Assembly: GCA_009773765.1 (NCBI GenBank)
Contig: WTWZ01000020.1
Coordinates: 1-42,961 of the forward strand
Reading direction: 5' to 3'
From: Prolixibacteraceae bacterium
GTDB taxonomy: Bacteria; Bacteroidota; Bacteroidia; Bacteroidales; Prolixibacteraceae
Length of the DNA: 42,961 nucleotides
Made by a program: the position numbers and the translations under genes. Below the pieces are notes generated by a model. It searched no databases. It worked only from the letters and a program-made list of their open reading frames with translations, and was not told the origin of the DNA. Below, in pieces: positions 34,466 through 41,666 of the stretch (within the stretch, counting starts at the first letter, position 1; each line of letters begins with the position of its first letter).

Positions 34466-36256
34466 ATGACAAACAAAATCAATATAACAATCAATGGTTT
34501 TCCCGTTGAGATTAAAAAGGGGGAAACAATTATTCAGGCAGCCGATTCACAGGGAATCACCATTCCAACCCTTTGTTATCACAAAGATTTATGTGTGGCT
34601 GGCAATTGCAGGGTTTGTGTGGTTGAAGTTGTAGGACAAACCCGCTTATCTGCTGCCTGTGCGACTCCATGTGAAGAAGGCATGGAAATTCTCACCAACA
34701 GCCTTAAAGTGAGAAATTCGAGAAAACACATTATCGAATTGTTACTTGCAGAACACAATGCCGACTGCACCAAATGCTACCGGAACGGGAACTGCGAATT
34801 GCAAAAACTCTCGTCGGAATACAAAATAATGACCCAGGATTTCTTAGAGTTGGCCCCTTTAAAGAAATATTCCGTCGATATGTATTCGCCTTCGATTATA
34901 AAGGACGACAGCAAATGTATCCGATGTCAGCGCTGTGTAAGAACATGTGCTGAACTTCAGGGAGTAAATGCTTTGACTGTCGCCCACAAAGGAGATAAAA
35001 TGAAAATTACCACGTTTTTTGAAAAAGCAATGCGCGATGTGGTGTGCACCAATTGCGGCCAGTGCGTAAACCATTGTCCCACTGGCGCTTTGGTCGAAAA
35101 AAATTATATCGAGGAGGTATGGGATGCAATAGCAAATCCTGCCAAGCATGTAGTTGTTCAAACAGCACCCGCAGTTAGGGTTGGTTTGGGAGAGGAGTTG
35201 GGGCTTCCGGCTGGTTCGAGGGTTACCGGGAAAATGGTTGCCGCCCTAAAACGTTTGGGATTCGATGCCGTGCTTGATACCGATTTTACCGCCGACCTAA
35301 CCATTATGGAAGAAGGGACTGAGTTGCTCGCCCGTTTGAAAAAGGCGCTGGTTGACAAGGACGAAACAGTTAAGCTGCCTATGGCCACATCATGCTCGCC
35401 TGGATGGATAAAATACATCGAACACATGTACCCCGAATATCTCGATAACCTTTCAACATGTAAATCTCCGCAGCAAATGTTTGGGGCGCTGGCTAAAACT
35501 TATTACGCAAAAGCCCGGAATATTGAACCTGAAAATATAGTTTCGGTTTCGGTAATGCCCTGCACGGCAAAAAAGTTCGAAGCTTACAGGCCTGAGATGC
35601 ACGACAGTGGCTACCGCGATGTTGATTATGTTTTAACCACCCGCGAACTTGCAATTCTGATAAAACAGGCCGGCCTCGATTTTAATAAACTTGAACCTGT
35701 AAAATACGACCGTTTAATGGGGGATTCAACCGGTGCTGCAGTTATTTTTGGTGCCACCGGCGGAGTTATGGAAGCTGCCTTGAGAACTGCTTACGAGTTG
35801 GTTACAGGACGTGATGTGCCGTTTAAAAACCTTAACATTGAACCTGTCAGGGGAATGGAAGGCGTAAAAGAAGCCAGTATAAAAATAGAAAATCCATTAA
35901 AAGAATGGGCTTTTCTGGATGGCGTTGAACTGAAATGTGCCGTTGCTCATGGCCTGATTAACGCAAAAACGGTAATGGACGCCGTAAAAACCGGAAAGGT
36001 AAATTATCATTTTATTGAATTTATGGCTTGCCCCGGAGGATGTTTGGGAGGCGGTGGCCAACCAATTCCAACCAGTCCGGAAATACGTAAAAAACGTGCA
36101 GAGGCAATTTATGCCGAAGATGGGGCTTTGGCCTTGCGTAAATCGCACGAAAACCCCGAAGTTCAGAAACTTTACAAAGACTTTCTGAAACATCCGCTCA
36201 GCGATGTTTCCCATCATTTGCTTCACACATCATACACCAAAAGGGAACGTTTTTAG
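34466..36256 (+). CDS. hydA: [FeFe]-hydrogenase catalytic subunit HydA
   Basis: Produces or takes up H2. The 596 residues carry in order a plant-type [2Fe-2S] domain (Cys37, 48, 51, 65), a His-ligated [4Fe-4S] site (His97, Cys101, Cys104, Cys110), two [4Fe-4S] ferredoxin sites (Cys151/154/157/161 and Cys194/197/200/204) and the H-cluster domain with TSCSPGW (308-314), MPCTAKKFE (Cys366) and ACPGGCLGGGGQP (Cys522, Cys526). The commoner first motif is TSCCPGW; here one of the two adjacent Cys is Ser311. The modular set and the hydCB neighbours point to a trimeric, group A3-type enzyme. The maturases HydE, HydF and HydG must be elsewhere. Confidence 0.96.
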   Translation: MTNKINITINGFPVEIKKGETIIQAADSQGITIPTLCYHKDLCVAGNCRVCVVEVVGQTRLSAACATPCEEGMEILTNSLKVRNSRKHIIELLLAEHNADCTKCYRNGNCELQKLSSEYKIMTQDFLELAPLKKYSVDMYSPSIIKDDSKCIRCQRCVRTCAELQGVNALTVAHKGDKMKITTFFEKAMRDVVCTNCGQCVNHCPTGALVEKNYIEEVWDAIANPAKHVVVQTAPAVRVGLGEELGLPAGSRVTGKMVAALKRLGFDAVLDTDFTADLTIMEEGTELLARLKKALVDKDETVKLPMATSCSPGWIKYIEHMYPEYLDNLSTCKSPQQMFGALAKTYYAKARNIEPENIVSVSVMPCTAKKFEAYRPEMHDSGYRDVDYVLTTRELAILIKQAGLDFNKLEPVKYDRLMGDSTGAAVIFGATGGVMEAALRTAYELVTGRDVPFKNLNIEPVRGMEGVKEASIKIENPLKEWAFLDGVELKCAVAHGLINAKTVMDAVKTGKVNYHFIEFMACPGGCLGGGGQPIPTSPEIRKKRAEAIYAEDGALALRKSHENPEVQKLYKDFLKHPLSDVSHHLLHTSYTKRERF

Positions 36257-36276
36257 CAGAAATAAAGGAGCACAAC

Positions 36277-36307
36277 AAAAATCCGGTATTTTTGTTGCCG
36301 GATTTTT
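36277..36307 (+). terminator. Terminator after hydA
   Basis: Ten-bp stem AAAAATCCGG/CCGGATTTTT (36277-36286 with 36298-36307) continuing into Ts to 36309. The ogt ATG begins at 36310, immediately after the T-run. Confidence 0.82.
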
Positions 36308-36309
36308 TT

Positions 36310-36798
36310 ATGGCAAACATTTTTAAAATAAATATCGAAACCCCGGTTGGTTTTCTTGAAATAATTACTGACCATGATTTTTTATTGTCGGTTTCATTCG
36401 TCGGTAATTATCAACAATATCCAGGTTTTCAGCCAGTTATTCTGAATGAAACAGTTAAACAAATCACTGAATACTTTACAGGTATCAGAAAAGAATTCAA
36501 TCTGAACATGAAACCTGCAGGAACAGATTTTCAAATTAAAGTCTGGGAACAAGTCAAAAAAGTCCCTTTCGGCAATACGTTTTCTTATTTGGAAATTGCA
36601 AAACTCACCGGTTCGAAAAACAATACACGGGCAGTTGGACTGGCAAACGGGAAAAATCCAATCCCTATTATAATTCCGTGTCATCGAATTATTGGGGCTA
36701 ACGGAAGACTAACAGGATATGCAGGCGGTTTGGATAAAAAAAGATGGTTACTGAAACATGAACTGCAATTTTCGCATAATACAAAACTACTGTTTTAA
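36310..36798 (+). CDS. ogt: Methylated-DNA--protein-cysteine methyltransferase
   Basis: Repairs O6-alkylguanine by moving the alkyl group to its own cysteine. 162 residues from the chosen ATG: N-terminal ribonuclease-like part (NIETPVGFLEIITD), then the DNA-binding HTH (FGNTFSYLEIAKLTGSKNNT, RAVGLANGKNP) and the active site IIPCHRII with Cys124. The frame is open to a TTG at 36292 but that lies inside the hydA terminator. Even the ATG is flush against the terminator, so ogt is probably expressed by read-through or from a weak or leaderless start. Confidence 0.94.
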   Translation: MANIFKINIETPVGFLEIITDHDFLLSVSFVGNYQQYPGFQPVILNETVKQITEYFTGIRKEFNLNMKPAGTDFQIKVWEQVKKVPFGNTFSYLEIAKLTGSKNNTRAVGLANGKNPIPIIIPCHRIIGANGRLTGYAGGLDKKRWLLKHELQFSHNTKLLF

Positions 36799-36846
36799 CC
36801 TGGCTGAATAATTCATTTATAATTATATTCACGCAAAAAATTTGTA

Positions 36847-37806
36847 ATGTTTAAAAGCCTTGTTTTTTGCTTTCATATTTTGCTTCTGTCATACGGGTTA
36901 ATTGGGCAAGAGAGGTATTCCGCATTGTCGTTTGACGAAATAAACACTGAAACTTACACATATTCGACAAAAGACGGCGAGAACCTCAAACTCGATATTT
37001 ACTTGCCTCAATATGATTCCGAAACCGAACGGGCAACTATTGTTTATGTGCATGGCGGCGGGTTTAGTACCGGGAAAAGAGACAGCGAGGATATAAAGGA
37101 GTTTTGCAGTCAGTTGGCCGGATACGGTTATGTTGTAGCCTCCATTTCGTACAGGTTAACCCGAAAAGATAAACCCGGGGCTTTTGGATGCGATTGTCCG
37201 GCAAACGAAAAACTAAATACTTTTCAGGCTGCAGTTGAAGATGTTCAGGATGCCACTTTCTTTTTAATCGAAAACCGTGAAAAATTTGGGATCAATCCGC
37301 AAAAAATAATATTGGCAGGCAGTAGCGCCGGCGCCGAAACTGTTCTAAACACTGCTTATCAGCCACCTTATTGTTATGGGTTGATATCGGGCCCGGTTTC
37401 TTTTGCAGGGGTAATAAGCATGGCAGGCGCAATTCACGATACAATTTCTGTTTACAATGAATCGGCTGTTCCATCCATGCTTTTTCACGGAACCGATGAT
37501 AATTTGGTGCCGTACGCAACAGCCCCACACCATTTCTGTGCAGAAGATAAACCCGGTTATATAATCCTTCACGGTTCATATACTATTGCGCAAAAACTTG
37601 AACAATTAAATACACCTTACTGGCTGCACACAACCTGTGGCGGCGGGCATGAAATGGCCAACAAGCCCATGACCGGTTATTTTAACGAAATTTTGGAGTT
37701 TTGCTACAATTATGTGATTAAAAACGAAAAAGAACCGAAACAAACCATTGTCGAAGGAACTCAGAAAAACAGCAAGTACCGTCAATTTGAATTCTGCAAT
37801 AATTAA
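36847..37806 (+). CDS. Secreted alpha/beta-hydrolase, esterase-like
   Basis: A 319-residue exported hydrolase (signal peptide ending near LIGQE, residue 20). The oxyanion-hole motif HGGGF (69-73), nucleophile Ser160 in GSSAG (158-162), the acid in FHGTDDNLVP and the catalytic His in GGGHEMA define the carboxylesterase/HSL-like fold. The substrate is unknown; esterases of this kind in Bacteroidota often de-acetylate plant or algal sugars. It is followed after 11 bp by a secreted phosphodiesterase-fold enzyme, so the two are an operon. Confidence 0.87.
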   Translation: MFKSLVFCFHILLLSYGLIGQERYSALSFDEINTETYTYSTKDGENLKLDIYLPQYDSETERATIVYVHGGGFSTGKRDSEDIKEFCSQLAGYGYVVASISYRLTRKDKPGAFGCDCPANEKLNTFQAAVEDVQDATFFLIENREKFGINPQKIILAGSSAGAETVLNTAYQPPYCYGLISGPVSFAGVISMAGAIHDTISVYNESAVPSMLFHGTDDNLVPYATAPHHFCAEDKPGYIILHGSYTIAQKLEQLNTPYWLHTTCGGGHEMANKPMTGYFNEILEFCYNYVIKNEKEPKQTIVEGTQKNSKYRQFEFCNN

Positions 37807-37817
37807 AACCGTAAACC

Positions 37818-38651
37818 ATGAATAAAATCTTATTTCTGATTTTAACCCTTTTCCCGGCAACACTTTTTTCCCAGCAAATGAACATTATCAGTTTCAATAT
37901 CAGGTATAACACCCCAAACGATAGTATAAACGCCTGGCCCAACCGTATTGAAATGGTGACCGGATTGCTGAAGTTTCATGAGGCCGATATCTTTGGTTTA
38001 CAGGAAGCATTGATTGGACAGATTGAAGATATTCAAAACAAATTGCCTGATTTTGAATGGTTTGGCGTTGGCCGCGATGATGGTAAAAAAGTCGGCGAAT
38101 TCTCCCCTCTCTTCTTTAATAAAACCAAATTTATTTTGATTGAAAACGGAACTTTCTGGCTTTCTGAAACTCCTGAAAAGCCCAGTAAAAGCTGGGATTC
38201 CTCTTTAAACCGGATTGTTACCTGGGGAAAATTCAAATCGAAAGTTACCGGAAAACAGTTTTTGGTTTTTAATACCCATTTCGATCACAGGGGAATGGAA
38301 GCAAGAAAGCAGTCGGCGATTTTAATTACCAGAAAAATTGAAGAAATGACACAAGATAAAAATCTGCCCGTTATCCTTACCGGCGATTTAAACCTAACTC
38401 CCGGGCAAGAGCCGATTGCGTTAATAAAAAGATATCTTTCCGACAGCCGCGAAGTTACTGAACAACCACCATACGGCCCTGTTGGCACATTTAACAGTTT
38501 CGACTGGAATGCACCGCTGGAAGACAGAATTGACTATATTTTTGTTCAAGGTGAAATTAAAGTATTAAAATATGCTGTTTTAACGGATTCAAAAGAAAAA
38601 CGCTGGCCCTCAGACCATTTGCCGGTATTTGCCAGGGTTCAGTTGAACTAA
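37818..38651 (+). CDS. Secreted endonuclease/exonuclease/phosphatase family enzyme
   Basis: A 277-residue exported protein (signal peptide to about TLFSQQ, residue 20) of the EEP fold. Metal and catalytic residues are visible: SFNIRYN (Asn27), GLQEAL (Glu63), NTHFDHRG, TGDLNLTP, EDRIDYIFV and SDHLPV. Secreted relatives act as phosphodiesterases on sugar phosphates, lipids or nucleic acids; the substrate cannot be assigned. Co-transcribed with the esterase 11 bp upstream. Confidence 0.88.
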   Translation: MNKILFLILTLFPATLFSQQMNIISFNIRYNTPNDSINAWPNRIEMVTGLLKFHEADIFGLQEALIGQIEDIQNKLPDFEWFGVGRDDGKKVGEFSPLFFNKTKFILIENGTFWLSETPEKPSKSWDSSLNRIVTWGKFKSKVTGKQFLVFNTHFDHRGMEARKQSAILITRKIEEMTQDKNLPVILTGDLNLTPGQEPIALIKRYLSDSREVTEQPPYGPVGTFNSFDWNAPLEDRIDYIFVQGEIKVLKYAVLTDSKEKRWPSDHLPVFARVQLN

Positions 38652-38701
38652 AATCCTAATTTCTTCGTAAAATTCTTGAAAAAACCGGTGAATTCATAGT
38701 C

Positions 38702-39331
38702 ATGGAAATCAAACAGAAAAATATTGAAAGTGCATTCTATTCCGATGGATATCAGCTTGGGATTCAGGTTTGTGCCGCAAATCTTGCTCCGGAAGCGATG
38801 AACTCTGCTATTTCGGAAATGTACAATTCTATCGACATTTTTATTGAAACTCTGTCAGAATTTGCTCAAAAACAGAATCAGCCGGTTCATTGCGCAAAAG
38901 GATGCGAATGGTGCTGCCACCAGCCGGTTTTTGCACTCGGTTTTGAATTGGAGTATTTGACCCGGCATATTGAAACCAACTTCGATACCGAAATTAAAAA
39001 AAGAATAAAATTACAGGCTGAAAACAAATTGAAGGCTTTTGGATTTCTTCGTGAGACCGAATTGCTGAATGCCAAATTTCCCTGTCCGCTTTTGGAAAAT
39101 GGCGCTTGTATGGCTTATTCTGCGAGGCCAATGGCGTGCCGGATTTATTTGTCGTCAGATGTAAAATCGTGCCTTCGTTTTTTCAGGGAACCGGAAGATA
39201 AAACCAGCATTCCAGCCTTGCTCAATCTTCCTCTTCGGGCGGGAAAAATGATGAACGAAGGTTTTAAGGCAGCCCTCAAAACCAGCAGTTACGAAACTAA
39301 AGAATACAGGATTGAGGAGAAACTGGTTTGA
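38702..39331 (+). CDS. YkgJ-family Cys-cluster protein
   Basis: A 209-residue cytoplasmic protein with the YkgJ (PF03692) cysteine signature: CAKGCEWCCHQPVFAL followed by CPLLENGACMAYSARPMACR. The eight or so Cys are expected to bind zinc or an iron-sulfur cluster. The family's function is unresolved. It follows the secreted hydrolase pair by 50 bp; a terminator closes the unit. Confidence 0.88.
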   Translation: MEIKQKNIESAFYSDGYQLGIQVCAANLAPEAMNSAISEMYNSIDIFIETLSEFAQKQNQPVHCAKGCEWCCHQPVFALGFELEYLTRHIETNFDTEIKKRIKLQAENKLKAFGFLRETELLNAKFPCPLLENGACMAYSARPMACRIYLSSDVKSCLRFFREPEDKTSIPALLNLPLRAGKMMNEGFKAALKTSSYETKEYRIEEKLV

Positions 39332-39340
39332 ACCTTGGGA

Positions 39341-39412
39341 CATGGACTTTCAAAGTCCATGATTTTTTATCCATTGAAATAGTTAAAAAACTTCGACTTG
39401 GGAAAGTCAAAG
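39341..39412. terminator. Back-to-back terminators between convergent genes
   Basis: For the plus strand: CATGGACT/AGTCCATG (39341-39348 with 39354-39361) followed by ATTTTTTAT. For the minus strand: CTTCGACTT/AAGTCAAAG (39391-39399 with 39404-39412, one mismatch) whose T-run is 39390-39385. They separate the YkgJ gene from the thioesterase gene. Confidence 0.78.
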
Positions 39413-39418
39413 TCCCGG

Positions 39419-39841
39419 CTAAACCTCTTCCATTTTTATCCCGGCAACTTCAAACTTATTTGCCAAAATATCGGGTAAAATGGGCCGTTTATTTTTTGTT
39501 AAAACAGTTGTAATCCGGGCATTTACCATCAATTGTTCATCTTTTTTCCTGACGATTTGCTGATTGAAAATGATTCGAAGTTTGCCGTGTTTGCCGATTT
39601 TTAATCTGACAAAAAAAACATCACCGGGGCGAAGTGGAAATTTATAATCGAGTTCGGCGCGAATTACTACCGCATCAATTCCATCGTTATGTAGTTGCAC
39701 AAAATCCAACCCAACATAATTCAGAAATTTGTGGCGGCAGTGTTCCAGATAATTCTGATAAACAGCATTATTTACTATTCCCTGAATATCGCATTCATAA
39801 TCGCGAACCTGCAGTTCTATTTCAAAATGATGGTCTTTCAT
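39419..39841 (-). CDS. Acyl-CoA thioesterase, 4HBT (YbgC-like)
   Basis: A 140-residue hotdog-fold thioesterase. LQVRDYECDIQGIVNNAVYQNYLEHCR carries the family pattern in which an Asp followed by GxVxNxxY marks the active site and substrate helix; HKFLNYVGLDF and RAELDYKFPLRPGD follow. Hydrolyses acyl-CoA; chain length unknown. The ATG at 39841 (MKDHHFEIELQVRDYE) fits better than the one five codons upstream. It lies 32 bp after the CoA-binding protein gene on the same strand. Confidence 0.88.
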   Translation of the reverse strand: MKDHHFEIELQVRDYECDIQGIVNNAVYQNYLEHCRHKFLNYVGLDFVQLHNDGIDAVVIRAELDYKFPLRPGDVFFVRLKIGKHGKLRIIFNQQIVRKKDEQLMVNARITTVLTKNKRPILPDILANKFEVAGIKMEEV

Positions 39842-39873
39842 ACAGAATGAATTCACAAAGCGGTTTTAAATTT

Positions 39874-40344
39874 TCAATTTGCTGAGTAAACAAGTTTTGG
39901 AAATCCCACGAAAGTTTTAACCAGAAACCGGTGAAATCCGTGAACACTCTTTACAGGGCCAGCAAACATCATAATGCATTTTTTGTGAATAAGCGGAATT
40001 CCAGCTTCCTCGATGGTTTTCACTGCTGCTGGCGTATCTGACTGCTGCTGGACCCAAACCATTTTAATGCCTTTATTTACTGCAGCCCTTGCTATGATTT
40101 CTGTTTCATACTTCGGGGTTACAATAAAAAGATGTTCGACACCGGCTGGCAGATCGTCAACCGATTTATAACATTTAACACCCTGAATTTCATCAGCATT
40201 CGGGTTGATTGGGTACAGTTCAAATCCTTTTTCCCTGAGTTCTTTAAAAATTGCGCCCCCAAACTTTTTGGGATTGCGCGATGCTCCGGCCATTGCCATT
40301 TTTCTGGGGGCCAGGAAATCCTGAATTTGGTTTAAAGTTACCAT
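39874..40344 (-). CDS. CoA-binding protein (YccU-like)
   Basis: A 156-residue CoA_binding_2 protein with a Rossmann fold: MAMAGASRNPKKFGGAIFKE for the nucleotide, LYPINPNADEIQGVKCYKSV, DLPAGVEHLFIVTPKYETEI and KMVWVQQQSDTPAAVKTIEE, then the His/Cys stretch IHKKCIMMF. Related to the N-terminal half of succinyl-CoA synthetase alpha, but without the catalytic domains. Cellular role unknown; probably co-transcribed with the thioesterase. Confidence 0.88.
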   Translation of the reverse strand: MVTLNQIQDFLAPRKMAMAGASRNPKKFGGAIFKELREKGFELYPINPNADEIQGVKCYKSVDDLPAGVEHLFIVTPKYETEIIARAAVNKGIKMVWVQQQSDTPAAVKTIEEAGIPLIHKKCIMMFAGPVKSVHGFHRFLVKTFVGFPKLVYSAN

Positions 40345-40636
40345 TGCTATTTGTTTTTTGGTTATCCATTTATTGCATTGTCTTTGTTGCAGGGTTGCAA
40401 TTTATCAAAAATTATGACAACCTTGATAACAAGAACCAATAACTCAGCGGGTATTTTTTTAATTCTTTAACCATGACAATTAAAATTAGGGCAATACAAC
40501 TCTGTTTGGTGTTTCACCAAAACACTTAGTTTTCGTATGTAATTTTTTTCAGTACCTCCTTTTTGTTTTAAATGATTACCTCCGAATTCGGGAACGGAGT
40601 ATTCCACCACGGGTTTCAATCCTTAATTTTTTGTAA
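40345..40636. other. Non-coding gap before the transposase remnant
   Basis: About 290 bp with no gene. A short imperfect inverted repeat around CCGAATTCGGGA (40581-40593) may belong to the end of the lost insertion sequence. Confidence 0.4.
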
Positions 40637-41005
40637 TTATTCGAGTAAAAATTCCTTCATTTGCTGTTCGGTGTAAGGAATGCTTATAAGGCATGTAATC
40701 AGTTCTTTCCATAAAGCCGTTATTGTTTGCTTTGAGTGTTCGCGCAATAATTTAACTACTTCTGCGCTTTTTTCGACAAATTGGTTTATCATGTGGGCAA
40801 CTTGCAGCAACTGGTAGTAGTTTTGCATTGCGGTGTAGGATGCCATTGAGAACTTGTGCCCCAATTCATATCCCAGGTTCTTTTGTGTGTTAAACCCTTC
40901 GTTTTCAATTTTCCACCTCAACCTTTCGCCATCGGCAGTGCTTACCGCCACAGGTTTGCACTTCCGGCGCTGGCAGAGAAAGGTATGCCCTGCCGTGAAC
41001 GAAAA
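40637..41005 (-). pseudogene. C-terminal remnant of a DDE transposase
   Basis: The frame ending at 40637 has ERLRWKIENEGFNTQKNLGY, then ELGHKFSMASYTAMQNYYQL and LQVAHMINQFVE: the C-terminal Glu region (RWxIENEGFN) of an IS4-like transposase. No start codon other than GTG is available at 40951. The frame continues upstream to about 41005 as FTAGHTFLCQRRKCKPVAVS without transposase features, and the catalytic Asp residues are absent. It is the tail of a dead element. Confidence 0.72.
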
Positions 41006-41266
41006 GTGACCAAAACAGCCTGAATTTAAAATATTATAGCCCTGAAAAATACATTACAAACACAAAAACCTGCAATACTTCAAAGAACGCCTGTCCTGTT
41101 TTTCTTTCAGGAACATCAAAAACCGTCAATAAGTACATGGAAAAAAATCCCATTGGGACAGTGGTCAGGGATGTAGTTCAATCCCGATAGCTATCGGGAA
41201 CTCATCGCTGGGTTCCCGAAAAAATCGGGACAGGTTATGCAGACCGCTCAGGGTCCTATTTATTAT
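41006..41266. other. Gene-free stretch with palindromes
   Basis: About 260 bp without a gene. It contains a perfect 18-bp palindrome TCCCGATAGCTATCGGGA at 41182-41199 and a related hairpin TCCCG/CGGGA at 41214-41230. The shared CCCG/CGGG arms suggest one repeated motif family. Confidence 0.6.
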
Positions 41267-41599
41267 TCAGTCAAGTAAATTATCAATCTCTAATTTTAAG
41301 ATAGGCAAATGTCTTACAATCGTTCCCCAGATAATTACATTGTCAATTTTATCGTAACCATGGATCACTCGATTGCGCATACTGATAATTTGTCGTTTAC
41401 TCGATATCTCAATAGTTGAATCCAATTTCTCAATCCGACTCATTGCTTCTCCAATAATTTCAAACTCTCGTTCGACAGCTCTTCTCAGCATCTTATCTGC
41501 CATGTAAACTTTAAAATCACGTTTGTCCCCGAGATACTTTTGAATGGGATCAATAGATTCCTGAATATCAAACAGATATTTTTTAATCTCATTATCCAT
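41267..41599 (-). CDS. hepT: HepT-type HEPN toxin (RNase domain)
   Basis: A 110-residue all-helical HEPN protein of the HepT/DUF86 family. The RX4HXY motif is intact: Arg75, His80, Tyr82 in RNRVIHGY. MLRRAVEREFEIIGEAMSRI is the other conserved helix. In characterised HepT-MntA pairs the HEPN protein cuts RNA and MntA blocks it by adding AMP to the tyrosine of this motif. Here only the last 24 codons of mntA remain upstream, overlapping the hepT start by 8 bp, so the toxin appears to lack its antitoxin. Expression may be low because the operon promoter was lost with the front of mntA. Confidence 0.9.
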   Translation of the reverse strand: MDNEIKKYLFDIQESIDPIQKYLGDKRDFKVYMADKMLRRAVEREFEIIGEAMSRIEKLDSTIEISSKRQIISMRNRVIHGYDKIDNVIIWGTIVRHLPILKLEIDNLLD

Positions 41600-41666
41600 A
41601 TAGCAAGGTCTTTGTTTGGTTAACGGAATTAATAAAATATGGATTAGACAAAGATTTGTCCGTAAC
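41592..41666 (-). pseudogene. mntA: 3' end of mntA antitoxin, cut by ISAzo13
   Basis: On the minus strand the 24 codons before a TAA at 41594-41592 read, in part, NPYFINSVNQTKTLLYG, the typical C-terminus of Bacteroidota MntA-like nucleotidyltransferase antitoxins. The stop overlaps the hepT ATG, the usual arrangement. The frame runs up to 41666, where the left inverted repeat of the insertion sequence begins. The catalytic GSxxxxxxxxxSDID part is not in the window; it may lie beyond the element's other end. Confidence 0.8.

Noticed and set aside
41182-41230. Palindromes as a CRISPR or origin signal
   Set aside because: Only two related hairpins, no spacer-repeat periodicity and no replication genes nearby; more likely a dispersed repeat.
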